The notes beneath the pieces are model-generated. The model saw nothing but the letters and a program-made list of their open reading frames with translations. It was not told the DNA's origin and ran no database searches. DNA of 64,000 nucleotides from Microcaldota archaeon. GTDB taxonomy: Archaea > Micrarchaeota > Micrarchaeia > Micrarchaeales > Micrarchaeaceae. The stretch lies in the NCBI GenBank assembly GCA_021798935.1, contig JAJZBL010000003.1:100959-164958 (forward strand), written 5' to 3'. Both the position numbers and the translations under genes were made by a program. Shown here piece after piece: positions 17,707-26,038 of the stretch (position 1 is its first letter; every line of letters starts with the position of its first letter).

Positions 17707-17820
17707 AGAAATCCCTACTCCTTTTGGGTCTTTAAATATTTTTCATATTACCTTTATTAATACAGCTGCTTTTAATGAATAAATTTTACATTGAATAAAT
17801 TTTAGTAAATTAAAGAATAA

Positions 17821-17829
17821 TTTAAATAG
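17821..17829 (+). promoter_or_regulatory. TATA box of the KaiC-like operon
   Basis: TTTAAATAG lies about 33 bases upstream of the ATG at 17858. Transcription start is expected near 17850, giving a leader of only a few bases. Confidence 0.45.
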
Positions 17830-17857
17830 ATTGAATTTCATAACATAATAGATTGCA

Positions 17858-18589
17858 ATGAGAGATAGAGTTAAAACAGGTATAAAAAATTTTGATGCTA
17901 TAATAGCAGGTGGTATACCAAGGGGCAATCAAGTTGCATTGGCAGGAGGACCAGGAGCAGGTAAGACTCTTTTTTCATTTGAGTATCTTTACAATAATGC
18001 AAAAGAAGGAAATGTAAGCTTGATGTTTTCATTAGAAGAAACCTCAGATATGATAATTGAAAATGCAAAGGCAGCTTTTCCTGATTTCAATGATATAGAT
18101 GATTTGATAAGTCAGAACAAACTGGTTATTTATGGATCGGAAAAAACCGGCCAGTACGTACAGAGGGATACAGATGGAGGGAGTTATTCGTTCAATGAGC
18201 TAGTATCAGGTATAGGTTCTCTTGTAAGCTCATATAATGCTAGCAATCTGGTGATTGACTCAATAACTGTAATCAAGCTTATGATAAAAGACAAATTATC
18301 TTATAGGCAACTGACGATGGACCTTATCAATAATCTGCGCTCACAAAATGTAACATCTTTGATGACTATTGAATTGGACACTGCTACAAAAGAGGAGATA
18401 CAATTTAAATCTGAATTCTTCATGTATGATGGCATAATTTCACTTTATTTAGAAGGAGAAGGCAACAATAGAGTTCCTATATTGGAGGTTATTAAGATGA
18501 GAGGGAGCGACCACAGTTTCAGCACATACCCTTATGAAATAAAAAGCAATGGTATAAAGGTTTTATCATTACCACAGATGAATGATTGA
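17858..18589 (+). CDS. KaiC-like RecA-superfamily ATPase, copy 1
   Basis: A 243-residue single-domain KaiC/RadA-family ATPase. It begins RVKTGIKNFDAIIAGGIPRGN, as KaiC domains do. Walker A is GGPGAGKT (about 31-38), a catalytic Glu pair follows in FSLEET, and Walker B is NLVIDSIT (about 128-135). Such single-domain proteins are common in archaea and are thought to act in signalling or regulation; they lack the DNA-repair features of RadA. It is the first gene of a three-gene operon and ends just before the second KaiC-like gene. Confidence 0.9.
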   Translation: MRDRVKTGIKNFDAIIAGGIPRGNQVALAGGPGAGKTLFSFEYLYNNAKEGNVSLMFSLEETSDMIIENAKAAFPDFNDIDDLISQNKLVIYGSEKTGQYVQRDTDGGSYSFNELVSGIGSLVSSYNASNLVIDSITVIKLMIKDKLSYRQLTMDLINNLRSQNVTSLMTIELDTATKEEIQFKSEFFMYDGIISLYLEGEGNNRVPILEVIKMRGSDHSFSTYPYEIKSNGIKVLSLPQMND

Positions 18590-18603
18590 TAATTGGTGTG
18601 AAT

Positions 18604-19323
18604 ATGGATAGCGGGGTAATAAATAGGATAAAAACTGGCGTTAAAGGGCTGGATAGTATGGTTGGCGGAGGACTTCCCGAAGGATCGCAGATCTTATTCT
18701 TGGGATCTCCAGGGGCTGGAAAAACCCTTCTTTCGCTTGAAATACTGTACCATAATGCGAGGCTTGAAGTCCCATCTACCTTCATAACTAGCGAAGAAAG
18801 AAAGGATGCCTTGATTAATAATATCAAAAATGCTTTCTACTCTTTTGATGATTATGAAGATTACATAAATAGCAAAATGATACAGATAAACCACAAAGCC
18901 TTGATAGAAGGATTCAAAAGCAGAGAGAACTTCGAAAAATTCATAAGCGATTGCATATCGGATATTCAGGCTAACAAATCAAAGATCGCAGTCTTCGATT
19001 CTATAAGCAGCTTAAGGCCTATTATGGAGGATGATAGGACTTTTACAAGGTCAATAACCTATATGACAGAGGCACTTAGGGACATTGGGGTAACCTCAAT
19101 ATTAACGTATGAAATTAATCAGAGTATAAGCAACAGAGATCCACTGAGCATCGGACTTTATAGCACATCTATGTTTGATGGGATAATAGTGCTAAGTATG
19201 AATCGCAATGAAGGTGCTACACAATATGCTATAGAAGTAACAAAGCTCAGAAATTCATCGCATAAATTATCAAGCTTGCCTTACCAGATAACAGATTCAG
19301 GCTTTGATGTATTATCAGATTGA
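18604..19323 (+). CDS. KaiC-like RecA-superfamily ATPase, copy 2
   Basis: A paralogue of the preceding gene, about 239 residues from the ATG at 18604. RIKTGVKGLDSMVGGGLPEGS opens it, Walker A is GSPGAGKT, the Glu-rich segment is ITSEER, and Walker B is KIAVFDSIS. The frame is also open from a TTG at 18586, but GGTG six bases ahead of the ATG at 18604 favours the shorter start. The two copies are clearly diverged, so they may form a hetero-oligomer or serve distinct partners. The stop overlaps the start of the next gene. Confidence 0.9.
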   Translation: MDSGVINRIKTGVKGLDSMVGGGLPEGSQILFLGSPGAGKTLLSLEILYHNARLEVPSTFITSEERKDALINNIKNAFYSFDDYEDYINSKMIQINHKALIEGFKSRENFEKFISDCISDIQANKSKIAVFDSISSLRPIMEDDRTFTRSITYMTEALRDIGVTSILTYEINQSISNRDPLSIGLYSTSMFDGIIVLSMNRNEGATQYAIEVTKLRNSSHKLSSLPYQITDSGFDVLSD

Positions 19324-19814
19324 TGATTTTCATGGAAGAGGGAAAAAGTTTAACACAGATACTAAATGACGACATAGATTTTATTAAGAATTTGATTTCA
19401 TTCTTATTAAGCACGCAGGTCAAAAGAGGATTATCAGAGATTAACAATTTCGTACCTGCAAACCTTGCAGGTAATGTACTTCCTTACTTCGTAGCTGCTG
19501 GAATTCTTGATATAACTGGAAAAGATATAAACAAAAACAATATAGAACGTCTTTTCAATGCTGCAGGAATTACTGTAAATAGGGATATTCTAAATGGTAT
19601 CGCAGGCATAAAGTTCAGGAACCATCTCGTATATGTAGTATCAATATTATTCATATTGACAAGCGGGCAAGAGGTCACAATGAATAAAATAATAAATATG
19701 GCTATAGCATTTGATATTGATCCCGATATTGCACTTGCCAGAGAATCTGTAGATATATTTAACCAAGTAGGAAAACAGTATGGATTCCCTACGATAAAAC
19801 TCGATACTGCTTGA
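19323..19814 (+). CDS. Protein with two ribosomal-stalk (P1)-like repeats, third gene of KaiC operon
   Basis: A protein of about 163 residues, translationally coupled to copy 2 (TGATG overlap; an ATG at 19332 is also possible). After an N-terminal helical segment it contains two similar units. Unit 1 (about 54-96) has PYFVAAGILDITGKDINKNN then FNAAGITVN. Unit 2 (about 103-145) has VYVVSILFILTSGQEVTMNK then AIAFDIDPD. Both resemble the N-terminal dimerisation domain of archaeal P1/L12e, whose pattern is YxYAALLL-x-x-x-G-K-E-I-N followed by EAAGI-x-V. The similarity was judged by eye. The function is unknown, but the operon suggests a partner or adaptor of the KaiC-like ATPases. Confidence 0.75.
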   Translation: MIFMEEGKSLTQILNDDIDFIKNLISFLLSTQVKRGLSEINNFVPANLAGNVLPYFVAAGILDITGKDINKNNIERLFNAAGITVNRDILNGIAGIKFRNHLVYVVSILFILTSGQEVTMNKIINMAIAFDIDPDIALARESVDIFNQVGKQYGFPTIKLDTA

Positions 19815-19825
19815 TTTTGTATATT

Positions 19826-21166
19826 TTATATCAATGCCAAGAATAGGTAGTAAGGTATCTCAAACAGGCCATTTTCTTTCTTTAATTTATCGGAATTAAA
19901 TACTACACGGTTCTTTGGGAATTTCATATGGTAAGAGTTATAGTTTGATCTTCCGCTTTTTACTTCTATGCCTAAATTTAGGGTTGGAAGGAAGAAATCT
20001 ACCTCAACACCCTCCTTTAAAGTATATACCTGCCCAAATTTGCGGGTTAATTCTATACCCACAATATTTTCTATTATTGGTCCCTGAATCTGAATCTCTG
20101 TCTTACTGTAATTATTGTAAGAGTTAGAAAACGCAATATATGTTATAGGATCTGTAAGGTAAGTCTTTCTCAATAATTTGGTTTTTTTATGCTCCTTTAT
20201 ATCAAATTTTAATACTGATTTTATTATACCGAGGTCTGTAAGCAATCTATAATAATATAGTATTGATTCTTTTGAAATTCCTGTATCCTGTTTCATTGAA
20301 TCAAGAGTATATATGCTTCCACAGGAATTTGTTATTGCTGATAATATTTTCTCCATATCATAATTAGAAATTTTAAGGCTTTCAAATTCTCGCATAAGGG
20401 ATAACTTGTAATTGTATATGGAATCATATAGGTTTCCTTTGTTGTTATATTCTGTTATGGAGCTTATGAATCCGCCTGATTTAGAGTAGGAATAGAACAT
20501 TTCTTTGAATAAATGTTCATAACCTGAATCCTTAATTTTACAAGCTTGTGAGTACACCTTCTCTATATATTCTGAATCAGATTTTGCTATAATGGGAAGA
20601 GTAGCCAAGTAATTTTTCATATTGCGCTTGCCAAATATAGTTAAATATTCCTTAAAGGTAAGAGGATTAATAGTATAATGATTTGCTCCACCTGCTAGCT
20701 TGCTAAGGTGCCTGTTGCTTGCGCTATTAGGCAAAAATCTTGTCGAAATAAATAATCTCCTTATGCTCTTTGAGTTATTTATTATATTAAACAATGATTT
20801 TCCTTTATCTAATGAAAATTTTAGGTATGGATCTATTCCACTTACAAAGATATCCAACTTTGCTGGACTTTTCTGTATCTCATTGAATATACTAATCACA
20901 TCTGAGTAGCCTAAATTCTCAAAAGGTATATATACGATGTTTTCCCTTGATTTTCTAGAATTTACATACTTGTATAGAATTTGCTTTACAGAGCATTCGT
21001 TGTAATCAGTATTTATAATTATGAATTTGCCTTTACTTTTAAGATTTGAAAACTTATAGAATTTGTTGTAATAAGCAGGGAATTTTGATTTATTTATACT
21101 GCTATAATTACTGCCCCACCAGGGATTATAAGCAGATAGCATATTATTGTTTAGTTGCTTCTCCAT
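19826..21166 (-). CDS. AAA_14/DUF4143-family protein with degenerate ATPase site
   Basis: A protein of about 446 residues with the architecture of archaeal AAA_14-DUF4143 proteins. It has an N-terminal NPWW motif, a P-loop-like domain, the phrase INPLTFKEYL (normally xPLSFxEYL), a winged helix (about 300-335) and a C-terminal DUF4143 nuclease-like domain with VEVDFFLP and GIEVKSG. The Walker A region reads GKFIIINTDYNEC, without GKT/S, and the Walker B position reads LDIFVSGID, without the DE pair. It is therefore probably unable to hydrolyse ATP, although the D...ExK site looks intact. The ATG at 21166 lies four bases after the dnaJ stop, making it the last gene of the chaperone operon. Confidence 0.8.
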   Translation of the reverse strand: MEKQLNNNMLSAYNPWWGSNYSSINKSKFPAYYNKFYKFSNLKSKGKFIIINTDYNECSVKQILYKYVNSRKSRENIVYIPFENLGYSDVISIFNEIQKSPAKLDIFVSGIDPYLKFSLDKGKSLFNIINNSKSIRRLFISTRFLPNSASNRHLSKLAGGANHYTINPLTFKEYLTIFGKRNMKNYLATLPIIAKSDSEYIEKVYSQACKIKDSGYEHLFKEMFYSYSKSGGFISSITEYNNKGNLYDSIYNYKLSLMREFESLKISNYDMEKILSAITNSCGSIYTLDSMKQDTGISKESILYYYRLLTDLGIIKSVLKFDIKEHKKTKLLRKTYLTDPITYIAFSNSYNNYSKTEIQIQGPIIENIVGIELTRKFGQVYTLKEGVEVDFFLPTLNLGIEVKSGRSNYNSYHMKFPKNRVVFNSDKLKKENGLFEIPYYLFLALI

Positions 21167-21170
21167 GCGA

Positions 21171-22283
21171 TTACTTAAACCAAGATTTTTTATTTTTGTC
21201 AAGATCCTTAAATTTCTCTATTAGTTCCTTTTGCTCAGATGTCAACTTCTTTGGAATATCGACTTTTACTTTTATTATGAGATCTCCATAGCCACTTCTA
21301 TTGAAGTGGGGCATACCTTTTCCTCTTACCAATACTTGCTCTCCATCTTGGGTACCTGGCTCAACCTCAAATTCTACTTCCCCATCTATACCTTTAGCTT
21401 TTTCGATTCCTCCTGTTATAGCGGTATAAAATGGTACATGAGCTTCCATGTAAATATCATCCCCCTTCCTCACAAATCTCTTATCCTGAATTACATTTAT
21501 TTCTATATAAAGATCTCCTTGCCCATTTTTTCCATAATCTCCCATGCCTTTGACTCTGAGCCTATTTCCTGTCGCAATTCCCTTTGGTATATCAACATCT
21601 ATAGTTTCATTGGCATCTATCCTTCCAGTGCCATTGCACTTTGTACATTTTTTCTCTGGAATATTCCCTGTGCCACCGCAAGTAGGGCAAACACTTATGG
21701 TCTGCATCATACCGAATGGAGTCCTCCTTACATTCCTTACCTGCCCTGCACCGCCGCAAGTAGGGCATTTTTTAATCTTGTATCCAGGTTCTACCCCTGT
21801 TCCATTGCATCTATCGCATTCTTTAATATGAGAAATTTTTATTCTTTTTGAGGTTCCGTGCAGTGCTTCTTCAATCGAAATATTTATCTTAGTAATTAAA
21901 TCTTGGCCTAAATCTTCCCTTTGCCTGCTTCCTCTGCCGCCACCAAATATCGTGTCAAAGAAATCGTCACTTTCTGAGAAATTACCTCCTACATTGAAGC
22001 CCATATCACGGAATATGTCTTCAAAATTGAAATTCCTGAATATGTCATCTTGGCTGTACTGCCTGTTAAACCCTGCTGGACCATATGTATCGTACTGCTT
22101 CCTCTTCTCTGGATCACTTAGCACAGCATAAGCTTCATTTATTTCCTTGAACTTCTCTTCGGCAGAAGGGTCCTTATTCCTATCAGGATGGTACTTTAGG
22201 GCCAGCTGCCTATAAGCATTCTTGATATCGTCTTGCGATGCATTCTTGCTGACACCTAATATAGAATAGTAGTCTTTTGTCAT
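21171..22283 (-). CDS. dnaJ: Chaperone DnaJ (type I Hsp40)
   Basis: A 370-residue type I J protein. The J domain (1-70) has HPD within KYHPDRNKD, a short Gly/Phe-rich linker follows (about 75-120), and the zinc domain has four CxxCxGxG repeats ([31 protein letters not shown]-like at about 150-215). C-terminal substrate-binding domains complete it. It stimulates DnaK ATPase and delivers unfolded proteins. It lies 69 bases after dnaK in the same operon. In Archaea this gene set is regarded as acquired from Bacteria. Confidence 0.97.
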   Translation of the reverse strand: MTKDYYSILGVSKNASQDDIKNAYRQLALKYHPDRNKDPSAEEKFKEINEAYAVLSDPEKRKQYDTYGPAGFNRQYSQDDIFRNFNFEDIFRDMGFNVGGNFSESDDFFDTIFGGGRGSRQREDLGQDLITKINISIEEALHGTSKRIKISHIKECDRCNGTGVEPGYKIKKCPTCGGAGQVRNVRRTPFGMMQTISVCPTCGGTGNIPEKKCTKCNGTGRIDANETIDVDIPKGIATGNRLRVKGMGDYGKNGQGDLYIEINVIQDKRFVRKGDDIYMEAHVPFYTAITGGIEKAKGIDGEVEFEVEPGTQDGEQVLVRGKGMPHFNRSGYGDLIIKVKVDIPKKLTSEQKELIEKFKDLDKNKKSWFK

Positions 22284-22352
22284 CTATTTTACCTTTGCTA
22301 TAATTTAAGATTAACGTAATTGATTATAAAAATAAAAAATCAAATATTTAAT

Positions 22353-24209
22353 TCAATTCTCTTTTTTAAAGTTTGCATCTGCTGTTCCATCTCCCTGACT
22401 GTCTCCTGCATTGCTGCTATCTCCTGGATTGCCACCAGAAGGCCCTTGGCTGTTTCCAGAGGCAGACTGGTACATATGGCTGCTTATATCAGCTAATGCA
22501 TTTTGGAGCTCGCTAGTTGCTGCCTTTATCGCATCGTAATCATCTTTACTTACCAAATCCTGCAGCTTGCTCTTCAGGTCATCTAGCTTTTTCTTGTCAT
22601 CCTCGGATATCTTATCTTTAAGATCTTCCACTGTGTGCTCTGTTGTATAGATCATAGATTCTGCATTGTTCTTTATCTCTATCTGTTCTCTTATTTTCTT
22701 ATCCTTTTCCTCATTTTCCTGTGCCTCCTTTATCTTCTTCTCTATGTCATCTTTGCTCATCTTGTTTGGCGCAACTATATCTATTGATTGGCTCTTTCCA
22801 GATGCTTTATCTTTTGCGGTTACATGCAGTATGCCATTTGAATCTATATCAAAGGTTACTTCTATTTGTGGTACGCCGCGTTTAGCAGGTGGAATTCCTG
22901 TAAGGGTGAATCTTCCTAAATCTATATTGTCATTGAACATTGGGCGCTCTCCTTGGCATACATGTATGTCTACACTAGTCTGGAAATCTTCAGCGGTTGT
23001 AAACACTTGAGAATTTTTTACAGGTATTGTAGTATTCCTCTTTATTATCGGTGTAGCTACACCTCCTAGCGTCTCTATGCTAAGTGTAAGTGGCGTTACA
23101 TCCAATAACAGTATATCCTTTACTTCTCCTGTAAGCACTCCTCCTTGTATTGCTGCACCAAGTGCTACAGCTTCCATGGGGTCTACGCCTCTCTCTATTT
23201 TTTTGCCGATTAGCTGCTCTACATATCTCTGTGTTATTGGCATCCTTGTTGGACCTCCTATAAGTATTATCTTATCCAGCTGCTCAGGCTCTATCTTCGA
23301 ATCTTCTAATGCCTGCCTTACGGGTTTTGCGGACCTCTCTATTATAGGCAATACCAAACTCTCAAGCTTTGCCCTATCCAATTTATACGAGAAATTTATA
23401 GGCTGCCCTGCTTTTTGTGAAAGGAAAGGCAAGCTTATCTCAGTTGTAAGCACAGTAGAAAGCTCTATTTTAGCTTTTTCTGCTGCTTCTCTTAGCCTCT
23501 GCATTGCCTGCATATCTTTAGACACATCTATGCTATACTGCTTGTTGATTTCACTGACTAAGAAATCAACTATTGCTTTATCCATATCAGTACCGCCTAA
23601 CTGTGTATCTCCGCTAGTTGATTTTACTTCAAATACACCTTTTCCAAATTCCATTATAGTTACATCTAATGTTCCTCCACCTAAATCATATACTAATATT
23701 TTCATTTCCTTATCGCTCTTGTCCAGCCCATATGCTAAACAAGCTGCAGTAGGTTCATTAACCAATCTTACCACATCAAGCCCTGCAATGGCTCCAGCAT
23801 CTTTTGTTGCCTGCCTCTGGTTGTCATTGAAATATGCAGGTACGGTTATTACTGCCTTTTTTACTGGCTCGCCTAAAAATGCTTCCGCATCCCTCTTTAT
23901 CTTCTGCAGTATCATTGCTGAAAGCTCCTGAGGCTTGTAATCCTTGTTGTTTATATGGTAGATGTAATCTGTTCCCATTTTCCTTTTAAACCCTGTTATC
24001 GTACCTTCAGGGTTAGCTACTGCCTGCCTCTTTGCCGGCTCACCAACCAAAATTTGGTTGTCTTTTGTAAACGCTACATAGCTCGGAAATGCTTTCCCAT
24101 ACAATGATGCACCTTCACTGCTCGGTATTATAGTAGGCCTGCCGCCTTCTAAAACTGCTGCAGCTGAATTTGAAGTTCCTAAATCAATTCCTATTATTTT
24201 TTCATTCAT
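22353..24209 (-). CDS. dnaK: Chaperone DnaK (Hsp70)
   Basis: A 618-residue Hsp70. The nucleotide-binding domain begins [12 protein letters not shown] and contains [12 protein letters not shown] and [10 protein letters not shown]. The substrate-binding domain starts after the interdomain linker [13 protein letters not shown] (about residue 378). The lid is followed by a Gly/Ser/Asp-rich tail (about 585-618). Length and motifs are complete. It refolds proteins with DnaJ and GrpE, whose genes flank it. The operon order is regulator, grpE, dnaK, dnaJ. A long open frame on the opposite strand is a known artefact of hsp70 codon structure. Confidence 0.98.
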   Translation of the reverse strand: MNEKIIGIDLGTSNSAAAVLEGGRPTIIPSSEGASLYGKAFPSYVAFTKDNQILVGEPAKRQAVANPEGTITGFKRKMGTDYIYHINNKDYKPQELSAMILQKIKRDAEAFLGEPVKKAVITVPAYFNDNQRQATKDAGAIAGLDVVRLVNEPTAACLAYGLDKSDKEMKILVYDLGGGTLDVTIMEFGKGVFEVKSTSGDTQLGGTDMDKAIVDFLVSEINKQYSIDVSKDMQAMQRLREAAEKAKIELSTVLTTEISLPFLSQKAGQPINFSYKLDRAKLESLVLPIIERSAKPVRQALEDSKIEPEQLDKIILIGGPTRMPITQRYVEQLIGKKIERGVDPMEAVALGAAIQGGVLTGEVKDILLLDVTPLTLSIETLGGVATPIIKRNTTIPVKNSQVFTTAEDFQTSVDIHVCQGERPMFNDNIDLGRFTLTGIPPAKRGVPQIEVTFDIDSNGILHVTAKDKASGKSQSIDIVAPNKMSKDDIEKKIKEAQENEEKDKKIREQIEIKNNAESMIYTTEHTVEDLKDKISEDDKKKLDDLKSKLQDLVSKDDYDAIKAATSELQNALADISSHMYQSASGNSQGPSGGNPGDSSNAGDSQGDGTADANFKKEN

Positions 24210-24246
24210 GTTTTCACCTTTTAATTAAGCATAATCAATTTTTACT

Positions 24247-24951
24247 TTAGTTCTGTTTTGTATTATCCTCAGAGTTTTTTCCATCTTCACTCTTTTCATC
24301 TTCTTTTTTATCTTCCTTTGAAATATTCTCTTTCTTTGATATTATTACAGATGCAGGTCTTATGATGTTGTTATTAAACTTGTATCCTTTGGTTATAACC
24401 TGCAGAATATTCCCATCTGGTTCATCACTATCTTTTATGGCTGCAATATCGTGCATATATGGATCGTACTTGCCAGTTGATGCAATTTCCTGCAGTCCCT
24501 CTTTTCTAAGTGTGTCCATTATATTTTTATATACCATTTCTATGCCTTCTTTTACTTCTTTATTATCTGATTTCTCAACAGCTTTTAAAGCCAATTCAAA
24601 TTCATCTATTACTGGAAGCAATTTCTTAATTACCTCTTGCTTTCCTAAGCTATTTGCATTGCTTAAATCGACTTGAACACGCTTCTTGTAATTGTCGAAC
24701 TCTGCAGCAATGCGCAACATCCGCTCCTTGTAGTCTTTTGCTTCTTCTGTTTTGGCTTTTAAATTTTTCTCCATCTCCATTAAATGATCAGAGATTTCTT
24801 TATTATTTTTAGATGCTTCTCCAGATTTACCTATCTTGCCTTTGGTCTCTTCTTCATCTTTGCTCTTCTCATTATTATTATTTGGTTTCTCCTGCTCTTC
24901 TTCATCTCCTTGGTTATCTTTTTTGTCTTCAGGCTCCCTCTTATCTTCCAT
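24247..24951 (-). CDS. grpE: Nucleotide exchange factor GrpE
   Basis: A protein of about 234 residues. A highly acidic and lysine-rich N-terminal region (about 1-60) leads to the long dimerisation helix. The GrpE core then contains RIAAEFDNYKKRVQ, LLPVIDEFELAL, GIEMVYKN and the C-terminal beta domain ending ITKGYKFNNNIIRPA. It releases ADP from DnaK. The ATG at 24951 is chosen over an upstream GTG because GGTG precedes it at good spacing. It begins 12 bases after the regulator stop, in the same operon. Confidence 0.95.
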   Translation of the reverse strand: MEDKREPEDKKDNQGDEEEQEKPNNNNEKSKDEEETKGKIGKSGEASKNNKEISDHLMEMEKNLKAKTEEAKDYKERMLRIAAEFDNYKKRVQVDLSNANSLGKQEVIKKLLPVIDEFELALKAVEKSDNKEVKEGIEMVYKNIMDTLRKEGLQEIASTGKYDPYMHDIAAIKDSDEPDGNILQVITKGYKFNNNIIRPASVIISKKENISKEDKKEDEKSEDGKNSEDNTKQN

Positions 24952-24963
24952 ACTTAACACCAC

Positions 24964-25401
24964 TTATTCGATTTTTACCTTTTTGAACCTCTTGGCCTCT
25001 GATTTGCCCTTTGATAGTTTATCAAATTGCCTGGCTATATCAAGCATTCTCATCATTTCACGATTTATATCATACTCTATCTCTTCTATTACATCGCTTA
25101 ACTCCTTTCCTCTTAGATAGTATATTCTTCCTCTTTTTACTATCCATCCTGCATCTATAAGCCTGTTTAAATGATATATTATTGTAGTCCGGGCTATTTT
25201 GAATTTTTTGGCCAAGTCACTGCTTGAAATGCCTTTGCCCGACAAGGCCGCTTCTATAAAACCTTTCAGCAGATCCTTCTCTATGCTATCATTGTTATCT
25301 AATTCACTTTCCAGTCCAAATGACTTGCAGAACCAACTTATGAAAGAGTCAGGATCGTTCGAATAGGGTTTTTCCACTGACTTTATTATTATAAACTTCA
25401 T
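24964..25401 (-). CDS. Winged-helix regulator, candidate heat-shock repressor
   Basis: A 145-residue ArsR/MarR-like winged-helix protein. The HTH lies at about 60-95: SSSDLAKKFKIARTTIIYHL is helix-turn-helix, and GWIVKRGRIYYL is the wing. A basic helical tail ends KRFKKVKIE. It is the first gene of the grpE-dnaK-dnaJ operon and is divergent from hsp20, with a perfect 10-bp inverted repeat between them. The arrangement suggests an autoregulated repressor of both chaperone units, comparable in role to Phr or HSR1 of other archaea, though no direct orthology is claimed. Confidence 0.85.
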   Translation of the reverse strand: MKFIIIKSVEKPYSNDPDSFISWFCKSFGLESELDNNDSIEKDLLKGFIEAALSGKGISSSDLAKKFKIARTTIIYHLNRLIDAGWIVKRGRIYYLRGKELSDVIEEIEYDINREMMRMLDIARQFDKLSKGKSEAKRFKKVKIE

Positions 25402-25439
25402 TGCTTATATTAATGCACCGAAATATTTAAATAATTTTC

Positions 25440-25449
25440 TATATATAAT
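25440..25449 (+). promoter_or_regulatory. TATA box of hsp20
   Basis: TATATATAAT lies about 60 bases ahead of the hsp20 ATG. Transcription start is expected near 25470, inside the inverted repeat at 25462-25488. On the other strand TATTTAAA around 25425-25432 could serve the regulator gene. Confidence 0.45.
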
Positions 25450-25461
25450 AATTAATTGTTG

Positions 25462-25488
25462 AAAATGTCAAAAAAAAGTTGACATTTT
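25462..25488. promoter_or_regulatory. Candidate heat-shock operator: perfect 10-bp inverted repeat
   Basis: AAAATGTCAA (25462-25471) and TTGACATTTT (25479-25488) are exact reverse complements separated by seven bases. The repeat sits between the winged-helix regulator gene and hsp20 and overlaps the expected hsp20 transcription start. A dimeric regulator bound here would block RNA polymerase. It is not followed by a gene end, so a terminator role is unlikely. Confidence 0.6.
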
Positions 25489-25503
25489 AAAAAGGTGATT
25501 TGG

Positions 25504-25956
25504 ATGGAAAAAGAGAAAAACAAAGTTAGAATATATGACCCATTTGATGTGTTTTCCGGAATGGACAAGCTTATGCGCTCTGCATTGTGGTCGATGCATC
25601 CAGATAGGTATTTTGGCATCAGCGAAAATGGATTCAATATACCAGATGCAGATATAATAGATGAAGGAAACTCTTTGCAGATAAAGTTGGATATGCCAGG
25701 TGTGGACAAAAAGGATCTGGATTTAAAAGTTAAAAATAACCTAGTAATAGTCAAAGCAGAAAAGAACGAGGATAATGAGGTTAAAAAGAAAAATTATTAT
25801 TCCAGAGAAAGGGCATCGATAGGTTATTATAGAGAAATTGAACTTCCAGAGGAGGTAAAATCAGAAACAGCAAAAGCAAAGTATGAGAATGGAACATTAA
25901 CTATAACAGTAGATAAGTCAGAAAAGAGCAAGGAAAATTCTGTAAAGATAGAGTGA
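25504..25956 (+). CDS. hsp20: Small heat shock protein Hsp20
   Basis: A 150-residue alpha-crystallin-type chaperone. The alpha-crystallin domain (about 50-140) contains LQIKLDMPGVDKKDLDLKV, and its signature end is AKYENGTLTITV. A C-terminal tail with NSVKIE supplies the oligomer-forming anchor. It binds unfolding proteins without ATP and hands them to the DnaK system encoded divergently. GGTGAT just upstream of the ATG at 25504 is a good ribosome site and excludes the GTG three codons earlier. Confidence 0.95.
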   Translation: MEKEKNKVRIYDPFDVFSGMDKLMRSALWSMHPDRYFGISENGFNIPDADIIDEGNSLQIKLDMPGVDKKDLDLKVKNNLVIVKAEKNEDNEVKKKNYYSRERASIGYYREIELPEEVKSETAKAKYENGTLTITVDKSEKSKENSVKIE

Positions 25957-26038
25957 TTCGTATAACCTATTTTTAATTTTCTTTCTTTTTAAATGTGTAA
26001 TATTTATTATTTTATAGGGTATATTATTATTGATATAA

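Noticed and set aside
23077..23931. 284-residue open frame on the plus strand opposite dnaK
   Set aside because: Long antisense frames opposite hsp70 genes are a known codon-bias artefact. There is no ribosome site or promoter, and dnaK itself is certain.
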